From positions 1 to 27,430 of the IMG/VR virus record IMGVR_UViG_3300027977_000165: a DNA stretch of 27,430 bases. The stretch is one strand, 5' to 3'. Shown here in pieces: positions 1-8,714 of this stretch. The position numbers were made by a program, and so were the translations under genes. This stretch comes from a virus. The stretch's first letter is position 1, and each line of letters begins with the position of its first letter. The notes beneath the pieces are model-generated. The model made no database searches. It saw only the letters and a program-made list of their open reading frames with translations, and was not told the DNA's origin.

Positions 1-1752
1 CGCTACGGCCTGCCAGAGAAAATGGGCGGGTGGACAGAGTTCGGCAATACCTTGGTCAACTTTGTCGGCGCGGCCAGTGAAATCTTCACGTGGAATGGGC
101 TTGACGGCGTACCCTACGCGGCCCTCGGAACAAACCGTAAGGTCTATGCTTTCTATGGTGGCGCGTGGGCCGACATCACTCCCATTCGGGCCTCTGGGGC
201 ATGTACCTTTACCACCACCAACGGCAGCACTACAGTCGTTGTCAATGACACGGCCCACGGAGCAAATGAAGGAGACTTTGTTACTTTTAGCGCCGTCTCG
301 GGAAACCCAGGAGGGATCACGAATGCCAGCCTTACCAATGAGTTTGAGATTCAAGAAGTATTGACCACTGGCACATACACCATTGTCTCCCCAACTCCAG
401 CCACCTCCACGGTAGCGACGGCCGGCGCGGCCACGGCGACCTACCAGATTAACGTCGGAAGTGACATCAGCTTTGTAGACTTTGGCTGGGGTACAGGCAC
501 TTGGGGCTTGAGCACCTGGGGCACGCCACGGCCGGCTTCTACAGGGTTGTCGTTGCTGGCCAGGGTCTGGCAGTTTGACAACTTTGGTGAGAATTTAATT
601 TTACAGCTGGCGGATGGCGGCATCTACGAGTGGGCTCCAAGCGGAGGCCTCGGAACGCGGGCCACGGCCATCTCAGGCGCGCCCACCAAATCCAAGTACG
701 CGCTGGTGTCTACGCCAGACAGGCACCTGGTGTGCTTTGGCACGGAGTCCACGCTGGGGGACCCAACGAGCCAGGACCCGATGTTTGTGCGCTTTTCTGA
801 CCAAGAGGACATCAACGACTTTGTCGCTACTGCAACCAACACGGCCGGCGGACAACGGCTCACGGACGGTAACGAGATTGTCTCGGCCCTGCGTTCACGT
901 GGCCAGATTTTGATTTGGACAGACACATCCATTCATGGCCAACAGTTTCTTGGCCCACCTTATACTTTTGGCTTCCAGCAGCTGGGTGCCAACTGCGGCA
1001 TCATCGCGCCCCACGCGTCTGCTGACGTAAATGGCGTAGCGTACTGGATGAGCAAGGACGCGTTCTTTGTGTTTGACGGTACGGTCAAGAAGATTCCTTG
1101 CACTGTGCAGGACTACGTTTTTGAAGACCTGAACATTGCACAGGCCACTGCCGTGAACGTGGGCATCAACACCCAGTTTAACGAGGTGACGTGGTTCTAC
1201 CCGTCCCTTAGCAGCGACTATGTCAACCGCTTTGTAACGTACAACTACATGGAAAACGTCTGGTCAGTGGGCACTATGTCGCGCACCGCATGGACAGACA
1301 TTGGTACGTTTGAGAAGCCCTTGGCCACGGAATATGACCCAGCGGACAACGAGGCCACTCTCACCACAATCTACGGCCTCACAGCAGGTCGTAGCCATTT
1401 GTACAACCAGGAAGATGGTGTAGACGCCAACGGTGTGGCAATTGAGGCTTACATTTATTCTGGCTACTTTGATATTGGTGACGGTGACCAGATGCTGCTG
1501 ATGCAAAAGTTCATCCCTGACTTTAAGCGTCAAGTAGGGGAGTTGATAGTGCGACTGCTTTTGCGCCCCTATCCGCAGGCCTCTGCAGTAGCAAGCTCCT
1601 TGGACCCTTATCCAATTACTCCTACCACACAGTTTGTCAGCACGCGTGCGCGAGGCAGGCAAATTCAACTGCGCATTGAGAGCGATGAGCTGGGCGGGTG
1701 GTGGCGCTATGGCACGCTGCGCGTAGATGTTCAACCGGATGGCTTGCGATGA
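1..1752 (+). CDS. Conserved phage virion protein, probably tail-associated (5' end cut by window edge)
   Basis: The reading frame is open from base 1 to the TGA at 1750-1752. The first in-frame ATG (22) sits inside a motif reading GLPEKMGGW, so the true start almost certainly lies upstream and 583 residues are visible. The protein is rich in Gly, Thr, Trp and aromatic beta-type segments. It has an early 'ALGTNRKVYAFYGG...DITPIR' stretch, a Ser/Thr-rich 'NGSTTVVVNDTAHGA' stretch resembling an Ig-like or beta-sandwich insert, and a 'WGTGTWGLSTWG' segment. I recall proteins of this type as conserved structural proteins in aquatic podo- and siphoviruses, upstream of internal virion proteins. No enzymatic motif is seen. 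The stop overlaps the next start (ATGA), which implies translational coupling. Virion role: fairly confident. Exact tail part: unknown. Confidence 0.8.
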   Translation, partial: RYGLPEKMGGWTEFGNTLVNFVGAASEIFTWNGLDGVPYAALGTNRKVYAFYGGAWADITPIRASGACTFTTTNGSTTVVVNDTAHGANEGDFVTFSAVSGNPGGITNASLTNEFEIQEVLTTGTYTIVSPTPATSTVATAGAATATYQINVGSDISFVDFGWGTGTWGLSTWGTPRPASTGLSLLARVWQFDNFGENLILQLADGGIYEWAPSGGLGTRATAISGAPTKSKYALVSTPDRHLVCFGTESTLGDPTSQDPMFVRFSDQEDINDFVATATNTAGGQRLTDGNEIVSALRSRGQILIWTDTSIHGQQFLGPPYTFGFQQLGANCGIIAPHASADVNGVAYWMSKDAFFVFDGTVKKIPCTVQDYVFEDLNIAQATAVNVGINTQFNEVTWFYPSLSSDYVNRFVTYNYMENVWSVGTMSRTAWTDIGTFEKPLATEYDPADNEATLTTIYGLTAGRSHLYNQEDGVDANGVAIEAYIYSGYFDIGDGDQMLLMQKFIPDFKRQVGELIVRLLLRPYPQASAVASSLDPYPITPTTQFVSTRARGRQIQLRIESDELGGWWRYGTLRVDVQPDGLR

Positions 1753-1925
1753 GCAAAATTACCAACGTTCGCCTGCCCAACGCGTCGCCGTCGGGCTACG
1801 ACCCACAGCAGTTTAACCAACTGGTGCGTTCGCTTGAGCAAATTATTTTGCAACTCAACAACACCTACACACCTATCGTTACGGAGGACAAGGACCAAGC
1901 GCAAGCCTGGTTCTTTGGAAAATAA
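1749..1925 (+). CDS. Small virion-block protein, 58 aa, unknown function
   Basis: ATG at 1749 overlaps the TGA of the preceding gene (ATGA). A longer in-frame start at 1698 would overlap that gene by 55 bases and is less likely. The 58-residue product has an N-terminal polar segment, then an amphipathic helix around 'FNQLVRSLEQIILQLNNTY', and ends in 'AWFFGK'. The helix suggests oligomerisation or a short virion connector, but that is inference. Its stop overlaps the next start (TAATG), so it is locked between two coupled structural genes. I do not recognise a named family. Confidence 0.75.
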   Translation: MSKITNVRLPNASPSGYDPQQFNQLVRSLEQIILQLNNTYTPIVTEDKDQAQAWFFGK

Positions 1926-2263
1926 TGGGAAACGCATACAAACGATTTGAAGAAACCTTGACCTCTGCCGTTGCAAACACTGTACTGACGGTTCCTGCGG
2001 CCACAACGGCTATTGTCAAATCTATTTGGATAGCAAACACAAACGCGGCAAGCACCAATATAACCGTCACCTTTTCCCCTAGTGGAAGCGGAACACACTA
2101 TTTAGTGCCTTTGGAAGCAGTAGCCCCCAACAAGTATGTAGACCTCTTGGCCGGTTGGAACGCGGGCCCTCTGGTACTTGAGCAACTTGACGCGTTGGTG
2201 GTCACATCTTCGCAGAGCAGTGTTTACGTTGTGGTAAGCGCTCTTTTAGTAGACAGAAGTTGA
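1925..2263 (+). CDS. Small beta-rich virion protein, 112 aa
   Basis: The start at 1925 overlaps the previous TAA (TAATG). The product alternates hydrophobic strands and turns, with 'VPAATTAIVKSIWIANTN' near residues 23-40 and 'VDLLAGWNAGPLVLEQLDALVV' in the second half. This pattern fits a compact beta-sandwich. I recall similar ~110-aa proteins ('TTAIVKSIYVAN...') in virion blocks of aquatic phages, where they are annotated as structural or hypothetical. A head-decoration or tail-tip role is possible but cannot be told from the sequence. There are no Cys and no catalytic motif. A gap of 86 bases to the next large gene holds only a possible 29-codon frame. Confidence 0.8.
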   Translation: MGNAYKRFEETLTSAVANTVLTVPAATTAIVKSIWIANTNAASTNITVTFSPSGSGTHYLVPLEAVAPNKYVDLLAGWNAGPLVLEQLDALVVTSSQSSVYVVVSALLVDRS

Positions 2264-2270
2264 GAATCTA

Positions 2271-2360
2271 ATGGATAATATTGCCATTAACGCGTCCTTT
2301 CCCGGCGCGCGGCCCGTGAGGCCTTTGGCAAAAACTGGAAAGGACTATCATGGCGAATGA
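2271..2360 (+). CDS. Possible 29-aa peptide between virion genes
   Basis: An ATG at 2271 opens a 29-codon frame (begins MDNIAINASF, ends KDYHGE) whose TGA lies 8 bases inside the next gene. It is Arg/Pro-containing and has no recognised family. The sequence before its ATG has only a weak purine stretch (TTGAGAAT). It could be a coupled leader peptide or chance; the close-packed neighbourhood is the main argument for it. Confidence 0.25.
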   Translation: MDNIAINASFPGARPVRPLAKTGKDYHGE

Positions 2361-4407
2361 AGGAATCATGGCTATGCCTCAGGGCATGGGTATGCAGGGC
2401 GAACAAGCCCAACAAGAACAACCGACCGTCACGAGCGCTGACTCGTATGACGCCGCGATGACCGCCCTTGGCATGGTCAATCCAGGCGAGGACGTTGCGT
2501 TAAAAGAGGCCATTCGCCAAAACATTGGTGACCTTCAGCTCACGCCTGTGCAGCTTGACGTGCTTATTCAGGTTTTTGAATACGTTAGCCAGAATCCTGG
2601 CGACTACAAAAACTTGCTTCAAAAGCTGATGGAAGTCGGTGCCCTTGATAAAGGGGACATGCCAGATGAATACGATCCTGAGTTCATTGGCTCAATGCTC
2701 GCGGTGCTGCAAGAGATGCGGCAGATGCAGGGCGCTGGCGCTCAAGAACCCATGGACCTGTCTCCTGTTGTTCAAAACCTGCAGCCCATGGGCATGGCCT
2801 CTGGCGGCTTGGCTGATGTTGGCCAGTACCTCGCAGGCAAGGGCCGTGGCGGTGACAGCATCCTGGCACACATTACTCCTGAAGAAGCTGAAATGTTGCG
2901 CAGCCGTGGCGGCTCAGGCACGATTAACCCTGCTACAGGCCTACCTGAGTTTAAAGGTGGCGTGCTTGGCAAGGTTGTTAGGGCCGTTAAGGGCGTCGTC
3001 AAAGGTGTTGTGAACGTCGTCAAAGACGTACTGAAATCACCTGTTGGGCGTATCTTGGGCACCATTGCGTTGGCCGCTGTCCTCGGACCAGCAGGCGTGG
3101 GCCTCTCGATGGGCACTGCAGCGGGTCTTGCGGGCGCGGGCACGACGCTCATGGCCGGCGGATCAATCAAGGAAGCCTTGATCTCTGGCGCGATGGGCTA
3201 CATTGGCGGCGGCGGCACAATCATGGGCACAAGCCCCTTGTCCGCAGTTGGCGGTTACTTACCTGGCGCAGCTGGTAGTGCATTGAATACTGGCTTGACC
3301 ACAGGCCTGCTTGGTGCAGGTATTGGCAAGATTGGCGGCATGAGCACGCAAGACGCCTTGAAGATGGGCCTGATGTCTGGTGCATCGTCAGCCGCGCTTC
3401 AAGGTCTTAAGAACAACACAAGCATGATGAACGAGCCCGTCTCACTTAACGAGCCTGGAACACCTGCGGAGGGCACTGGCCGCTTTACCGGTATCAACGA
3501 AACCGGACCTGCTGGACAAATTGGCGCAGCTGGCACAACGGGCACAGCGCAAGACCTGCTTGCAAATCAATCTGGCGGCACTTCTTCTCTGCAATTGCCG
3601 CCTGGAGCAGCCCCAGAGGCAGGATATACCGTTGCGGGCGCAAATGCTCCTAGCGGTTATTCTCCTTTGCAATTGCCCCCGGGTGCAGCTCCAGAACCGG
3701 GTTACACCGTGGCTGGTTCACAGCCGGGCTTCATTGACAAGCTGGTCTCGGGTGCTAAGGACTTGTACACTGAATACCTTTCTCCAAGCCGTGCTGGTCT
3801 GCCGGCAGACGCCGGCATCATCCAAAAATACGGTCCCTTGGCTCTTGCAGGTACTGCTGCCGTAGCAGCTGCAGGCGGCATGAAGACCGACCCTGTCAAC
3901 CAGAATCCTGCGTTTAACCGCAACTACACGGGCTCTGACTACATGAAGGACAACCCTGACAAGTTCAGTGGTGGTCTGAGCAGTTACACCAAGCCTACGA
4001 CACCGGACAGCCCTATTGTTCCTACACCGTCGTATGGCTCGATTCCTATCGGCGCACCCAGCACCGTTGTTCCTATGGGCGTAACCAACCGCCCTGCAGG
4101 GGTTGCACAGCCTTACAACGTATCCGGTTTGTACGGCATTCCAATCATCTACGGTCCAGACGGTAAGCCACGTGGTTATGCCAAAGGCGGCGATGCGCAG
4201 ATGACAAACTTCCCGCGCAAGACCGGCCCTATCAACGGCCCTGGAACAGGAACTTCGGATGACATTCCCGCAATGCTGTCGGACGGTGAATTTGTGTTTA
4301 CGGCCAGGGCCGTGCGCAACGCCGGAGGCGGCAGTCGTCGCAAGGGCGCGGCCCGCATGTACAAGTTAATGAAGAAGCTCGAAGGCGGAGCCGTTAAGGG
4401 GAAATAA
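2350..4407 (+). CDS. Putative internal virion / DNA-ejection protein with C-terminal LSDGEF module, 685 aa
   Basis: The start at 2350 follows a strong site (GGAAAGGA, 7 bases upstream). The N-terminus is Met/Gln-rich, then an acidic helical region. Residues ~205-232 are Val/Lys-rich ('VVRAVKGVVKGVVNVVKDVL', amphipathic). Residues ~233-290 are a Gly/Ala hydrophobic stretch with transmembrane-like helices, and a second one lies at ~494-511. A 17-residue unit is repeated at 414-430 and 440-456. The last ~70 residues carry 'GPGTGTSDDIPAMLSDGEF' followed by a basic helix; I recall this C-terminal module from many marine and freshwater phage virion proteins. Low complexity and membrane-active segments fit a protein ejected with DNA. 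The role is inferred and no enzymatic motif is seen. The stop abuts the next start (TAAATG). Confidence 0.8.
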   Translation: MANEGIMAMPQGMGMQGEQAQQEQPTVTSADSYDAAMTALGMVNPGEDVALKEAIRQNIGDLQLTPVQLDVLIQVFEYVSQNPGDYKNLLQKLMEVGALDKGDMPDEYDPEFIGSMLAVLQEMRQMQGAGAQEPMDLSPVVQNLQPMGMASGGLADVGQYLAGKGRGGDSILAHITPEEAEMLRSRGGSGTINPATGLPEFKGGVLGKVVRAVKGVVKGVVNVVKDVLKSPVGRILGTIALAAVLGPAGVGLSMGTAAGLAGAGTTLMAGGSIKEALISGAMGYIGGGGTIMGTSPLSAVGGYLPGAAGSALNTGLTTGLLGAGIGKIGGMSTQDALKMGLMSGASSAALQGLKNNTSMMNEPVSLNEPGTPAEGTGRFTGINETGPAGQIGAAGTTGTAQDLLANQSGGTSSLQLPPGAAPEAGYTVAGANAPSGYSPLQLPPGAAPEPGYTVAGSQPGFIDKLVSGAKDLYTEYLSPSRAGLPADAGIIQKYGPLALAGTAAVAAAGGMKTDPVNQNPAFNRNYTGSDYMKDNPDKFSGGLSSYTKPTTPDSPIVPTPSYGSIPIGAPSTVVPMGVTNRPAGVAQPYNVSGLYGIPIIYGPDGKPRGYAKGGDAQMTNFPRKTGPINGPGTGTSDDIPAMLSDGEFVFTARAVRNAGGGSRRKGAARMYKLMKKLEGGAVKGK
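3589..3717 (+). repeat. In-gene tandem repeat encoding LQLPPGAAPE-x-GYTVAG
   Basis: Two copies of a 17-codon unit (3589-3639 and 3667-3717), 78 bases apart, encode LQLPPGAAPEAGYTVAG and LQLPPGAAPEPGYTVAG. The DNA copies differ at many third positions while the protein is nearly identical. This suggests an old duplication kept by selection on the peptide. Confidence 0.85.
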
Positions 4408-6645
4408 ATGGCAGAAGAAACAGTCACCCAACAGATAGTCCGGGAAGCCCCGGAGATTGAAGCGTATAAGCTCAAGCTACTGCAAGAAGCCCAGAAGCTG
4501 GCCTTCAACCAGAGCGGAGGCCAACCGCTTGCCCAGCAGCTTCCCGGCTATCAGGTAGCGGGCTTCTCTCCTGCTCAACAAGCGGCTATGAAAGCCGCCG
4601 AGCAGCAAGGTGTAGGGGCGTTTACACCTTACATGACCGCTGCCAACCAGGCACTGGGCGGTGCGTACAACACCACGGCTGAAGCCGCTGACATCTTGCG
4701 CGGCGCAGATACCCGCAACCAGTTTACCGATGCGCAAAAAGCCATCGGACAAGCTGCCGGTGCCACGGGCAACATTACCTCGGGCATTGGCCAAATTAAC
4801 CAAGGCCTGGGCTACCTTGACCTGGCCGCGCAGCGCGCAGCTGCATCCGACACCACTGAGCAGTTTGGCGCGGCGCGTCAAGACATAGGCTCGGGCCTTG
4901 GAGCGCTGTCCACGGCCCAAAACATGGCCGCGTTGTCAAGCCAAGCGGACCTGCGTCCTGCAACGGCCGCGATCGCTCAAGGTATTGGCGGTTTGACTCA
5001 AGCGCAACAATTGGCGCTTGGCTCTGGCGGTGCGGACTTCAGCGGTTCTCAGGCTTTGATGCAGCAGGCTGCCGGTCAGCTTCAAGGTGCACAGCCCCAG
5101 TTTAACCAAGCCAGCCAGCTGATTGGTTACGGCGTTGGCCAAGGCCAGCAAGCTGTTGGCATGGCAGCGCAAGCTGCGCGGGCCCCGGGCATTCAACAGG
5201 GTGTAGGCGCAATGTATGGCGGCGCGCTTGCGTCTTCTATGGCAGCCGAGCAGCCTGGTTTTGGCGCAGCCGAGAGAGCGCTTGGTCAAGGTATTGGTAC
5301 TTTGGGTGGCGCACAGCAAGGGTACGACCCCCGTTCTGCACAATCCTTTATGGACCCGTACCGTCAGCAAGTCATTGACGAGACGATGAAGCAGATGGAC
5401 CGCCAAAGCTCGATTGCTGGCCAAGGCTTGGCAGCGCAGGCGGTAAGGTCTGGTGCGTTTGGTGGTGAGCGTGAAGGCGTTCAACGCGCAGAGATGCAGC
5501 GTAACTTAATGGATCAAAAGGCCTCCACCATTGCCAACCTCTTGTCTCAGGGCTACAGCCAGGCACAAGCAGGGGCGATGGCCTCCTTTGAACAACAGCA
5601 ACAACGTCAAATGCAAGCTGGCCAGGGTATTGGCCAACTGGGCGCGCAGCAAGCCCAGGTCGCAGCACAACAAGCTGGTCTTGGCCAGAACGCAGCGCAG
5701 CAACTCTCGGCAGCGGGCCAGGGCCAAGTAGCTGCATCAGCACAACAAGCCGGTTTGCAGCAGCAAGCAGCACAGTTGGCCGCGCAACAAGGTCAGTTGG
5801 GCTTGCAAGCAGGCTCACAGCTTGGATCGCTAGAAGCACAGCGCGCGCAGCTTGGACAAGCAGGCGCTGGTCAACTTGCCAACATTGGCCAACAGGTGGG
5901 CGCGCAAGCGGCCCAGCAAGCTCAATTGGGCCAGGCGGCAGCCGGCCTTTATGGCAACCTTGCACAGCAGCAGGCCGCAGCAGGGCAAGGTCTTGGTCAA
6001 CTTGGCGTTCAACAAGCGCAACTTGGCCAGGGCGCAGCAAACATCTATCAACAAGCCGCTCAGCAGTACGGCAACTTAGCGTCCCAAGGCGGTGCGTTGG
6101 CTGGCCAAGAGGCTTCCATCAACCAAAACATCTCCAACCTGATGATGCAACAAGCCCAAGCGCGCAACCAAGCCGCTCAGACAGCTGCAGGCATTTACGG
6201 TCAGCAAGCACAGCAGTACCAGGGCCTTGGCCAAGGTATCGGCCAACTTGCTTCACAGCAGTTTGGTATTGGCCAGCAGACCGCTCAAGGCCTTGGCCAG
6301 ATGGCAGGTCAGCTGGGTCAACTTGGCGTACAGCAAGGTGCGTTGGGCCAAACGGCTCAGGCTTTGCAGCAGGGCGACATCAACTTCTTGTACAACGTCG
6401 GCCAGGCAGGTCAAGCGTTCAATCAGCAAACACTGGATGCGCAGCGCGCCAGCGAGTTGCAAAAGGTCTACGCACCGTATCAACAGGCTGGTTTCTTGTC
6501 CGACATCTACAAGGGCGCACCGTCCTCGCAGATGTCCACGGCCGTGGCAAGCCAGCCATCGGCAAGCCCGTTCCAACAAGCGGTCGGCATTGGTTTGGGA
6601 GCAATCTCAACCGCTGCTGGCGCGAAAAAAGCTGGTCTTTTCTAA
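4408..6645 (+). CDS. Ala/Gln/Gly-rich repetitive virion protein, 745 aa
   Basis: The start at 4408 directly follows the previous stop; the upstream site TTAAGGGGAAATAA provides AGGGG. Nearly the whole protein is built of Ala, Gln, Gly and Leu. From roughly residue 390 to 680 it consists of imperfect short units such as 'AQLGQ', 'GQLGVQQAQ' and 'AAQQYGNLA', predicted to be long Gln/Ala helices. A more ordered block near residues 310-385 starts with MDPYRQQVIDETMKQMDRQ and continues with 'AGAFGGER'-type residues (here SGAFGGERE). I recall that block as a recurrent element in aquatic phage virion proteins of the same gene position. There is no signal peptide or enzyme motif. An internal virion protein or helical scaffold is the likely role (inference). 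The next gene starts 9 bases after the stop. Confidence 0.8.
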   Translation: MAEETVTQQIVREAPEIEAYKLKLLQEAQKLAFNQSGGQPLAQQLPGYQVAGFSPAQQAAMKAAEQQGVGAFTPYMTAANQALGGAYNTTAEAADILRGADTRNQFTDAQKAIGQAAGATGNITSGIGQINQGLGYLDLAAQRAAASDTTEQFGAARQDIGSGLGALSTAQNMAALSSQADLRPATAAIAQGIGGLTQAQQLALGSGGADFSGSQALMQQAAGQLQGAQPQFNQASQLIGYGVGQGQQAVGMAAQAARAPGIQQGVGAMYGGALASSMAAEQPGFGAAERALGQGIGTLGGAQQGYDPRSAQSFMDPYRQQVIDETMKQMDRQSSIAGQGLAAQAVRSGAFGGEREGVQRAEMQRNLMDQKASTIANLLSQGYSQAQAGAMASFEQQQQRQMQAGQGIGQLGAQQAQVAAQQAGLGQNAAQQLSAAGQGQVAASAQQAGLQQQAAQLAAQQGQLGLQAGSQLGSLEAQRAQLGQAGAGQLANIGQQVGAQAAQQAQLGQAAAGLYGNLAQQQAAAGQGLGQLGVQQAQLGQGAANIYQQAAQQYGNLASQGGALAGQEASINQNISNLMMQQAQARNQAAQTAAGIYGQQAQQYQGLGQGIGQLASQQFGIGQQTAQGLGQMAGQLGQLGVQQGALGQTAQALQQGDINFLYNVGQAGQAFNQQTLDAQRASELQKVYAPYQQAGFLSDIYKGAPSSQMSTAVASQPSASPFQQAVGIGLGAISTAAGAKKAGLF

Positions 6646-6654
6646 GAGGTCAAT

Positions 6655-8712
6655 ATGAACAAAAAGATGATGCGCGAAGACGACGACATCGAAAACATGG
6701 GAATCATGCAAGGATTCATGGACTCCATGGCCGATGAAGGCGACGACGAAGGTGAGGGCGAAGACCCTGAAATGATGATGGAGCGTCGTCCTGACTCTCC
6801 TGAAATCTTGATGAACAATCTGCGGGGCGACATGCGCTCTGTTGATGCTCGTCGTGACGAATTGGCCGACCTCGTAGGTTACCAAGCTGCTACCGAAACG
6901 CCTGAGCAGGTGCTCGCGATGCTGCAGCCTATCCTGGCGCAGCAAGGCGGTGGCGGTATTGGCGCGCTTCCTCAATCACAAGACATGGCCCAAGGGCCAC
7001 AGCCCCCGATGATGGGCGGTGCTCCTGGTATGCCGCCTCCCGGTATGCCCCCAATGCCTCCTGACGCTGGCATGGCTCCTCCTCCCCCTGATCAAGGCGG
7101 TATTGCGGCGCTGATGGCAAGCATGGGCGGCGGTGCTCCAGGCGGTGCTCCCCCTGGCCCACCGGGCGCTCCGCCCGCGATGCCTCCAGGTGACATGCCT
7201 CCTGTGGCCATGGCACGTGGTGGGTACGTCCAAAATTTTCAAACAGGGTCTAGCCCGGCGGGTGTGACCCCTGTAGAAGAAACAGCTGATTCCGAAAAGG
7301 AATTGCTGGTGTACCCGCCTGACCTGGTTGCAGCTGCCAAAGCGCAGATGAACACCCTGTTGACTTCAAAGCCTCAGGCTGTGCCGACACTTGCAGCAGG
7401 CATGAAGACACGTTTGCCTGAATACCAAGCCTTGCTTGGCGCTGACAAGGGTCGTGGCAACGCAGAAGCACAGCTCTTGTTTGAGTTGGGCCAGCGCGCG
7501 TTTAACTTTGCTTCTAACACGGATGAAGCAGGTCGTCCATTGCGCGGCGGTTTCTTTGGCCGTTTAGCCGGTGCAGCCAAGACGCTCCCAGGAGCCATTG
7601 GCAAGCACGTTGAGTCCATGAACAACATCGACCTGAAACTTAAGACTCTTGCATTGCAAGCGTCTGAGAAGGATAAGGACCAGGTTGTGGCACAGAACAC
7701 CAAACTGCTGGACACCAAGGCTCGCGTCTTTGGCGACATTTTGAGAGAAAACGCCAAGGTCGAGGCTGCAAAGCTCAAGGGCCTTCCCAGCAGCATTTTT
7801 GGAAAAGGCGACTGGCAGTGGAACGTGGTCAACATGCCTGGCATGATGGAGCGTTACGCTGCTGGTGCAACAACGCCAGAAGAAGACAAGCTCGTCTCGT
7901 CTGCCATTACCGTGTTCAAGACACCTCGCTTTGAGACCCGGTTTGACCCAGTCACACGCGACCCGTTTACAGTGCAAATGCCTGTCATGATCCCTGACTT
8001 TGTAAAGGAAGCAGAGGCATCACGTTTAAAGATCGGCAAACCTGGTGCGTCTACTCCAGCATTGGTGCCTCCTGGTAACCCCGTGCGTGTACAAGGCGGC
8101 TCAACAACTGCTCCTGCAGTTAGCGCGGCCCCTGGAGCGCCGACCACGGACCAAGGAGCTGCACCCGCTGTAGCCCCTGCTGCCGCACCGGCGACTGATG
8201 TGCAAACTGGAAAATCTTCGTTGTGGAACGACCGCTTCAAGATTGCAGGACCAGCTGCTGCAGCCATTGGACTTTTTTCCAGCATTCCTGGTCTGGGTGA
8301 CCCAGCCGCACAGATTACCTTGGCGCGTCAAAACGCCGAGTTGGAAGCAGAGCGCTTGATTGAAGCCATGCTCAAGAGCACACAGGGCAGTGTCAACGAA
8401 CAAAAGCGCTTGGAAAAAGTGCTCAACATTCGTCCTTCAACTTGGAACGATCCAGACGCCTACGGCACGCGCTTGATAGCGCTTGGCGGTGCTTTGCAGT
8501 CCGGCATTAAAGAGTTTGACCAGCAGGGCAGCAACACGTCTCCTTTGGCTCCTGCCGACAAGGCAAAGGCCCGTCAAAAGGCCATGGAGTACCGTAAGTT
8601 TTATTTTGAGTTAGGGCTCCCACGAGCAGTCTTCAATCAAGCGGAGGTTGATAAACTGGCCCCTGGAACTGAGTTTCTTTGGCAAGGCACGACGCCTCTT
8701 AAGAAAGACTAG
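6655..8712 (+). CDS. Putative internal virion protein with acidic N-terminus and Pro/Gly/Met-rich linker, 685 aa
   Basis: ATG at 6655 has AAGAGG 6-11 bases upstream and lies 9 bases after the preceding stop. Residues 1-50 are strongly acidic and Met-rich. Residues ~75-95 contain 'ATETPEQVLAMLQPILAQQ', and residues ~115-195 are an extended Pro/Gly/Met linker ('PPPGMPPMPPDAGM'). The rest is helical. It includes a region around 'KGRGNAEAQLLFELGQRAFNF', which I associate with the same class of aquatic phage virion proteins, and a short hydrophobic patch near 'AGPAAAAIGLFSSIPGLGD'. No catalytic signature is visible. Position and composition point to a minor virion or ejected protein. The stop is only 2 bases before the next ATG. 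Confidence 0.8.
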   Translation: MNKKMMREDDDIENMGIMQGFMDSMADEGDDEGEGEDPEMMMERRPDSPEILMNNLRGDMRSVDARRDELADLVGYQAATETPEQVLAMLQPILAQQGGGGIGALPQSQDMAQGPQPPMMGGAPGMPPPGMPPMPPDAGMAPPPPDQGGIAALMASMGGGAPGGAPPGPPGAPPAMPPGDMPPVAMARGGYVQNFQTGSSPAGVTPVEETADSEKELLVYPPDLVAAAKAQMNTLLTSKPQAVPTLAAGMKTRLPEYQALLGADKGRGNAEAQLLFELGQRAFNFASNTDEAGRPLRGGFFGRLAGAAKTLPGAIGKHVESMNNIDLKLKTLALQASEKDKDQVVAQNTKLLDTKARVFGDILRENAKVEAAKLKGLPSSIFGKGDWQWNVVNMPGMMERYAAGATTPEEDKLVSSAITVFKTPRFETRFDPVTRDPFTVQMPVMIPDFVKEAEASRLKIGKPGASTPALVPPGNPVRVQGGSTTAPAVSAAPGAPTTDQGAAPAVAPAAAPATDVQTGKSSLWNDRFKIAGPAAAAIGLFSSIPGLGDPAAQITLARQNAELEAERLIEAMLKSTQGSVNEQKRLEKVLNIRPSTWNDPDAYGTRLIALGGALQSGIKEFDQQGSNTSPLAPADKAKARQKAMEYRKFYFELGLPRAVFNQAEVDKLAPGTEFLWQGTTPLKKD

Positions 8713-8714
8713 GT

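Noticed and set aside
5372-6040. 222-codon minus-strand frame opposite the Ala/Gln-rich virion gene
   Set aside because: The Leu/Arg/Ala-rich shadow is created by the repetitive CAG/GCC-type codons on the other strand; no RBS or domain.
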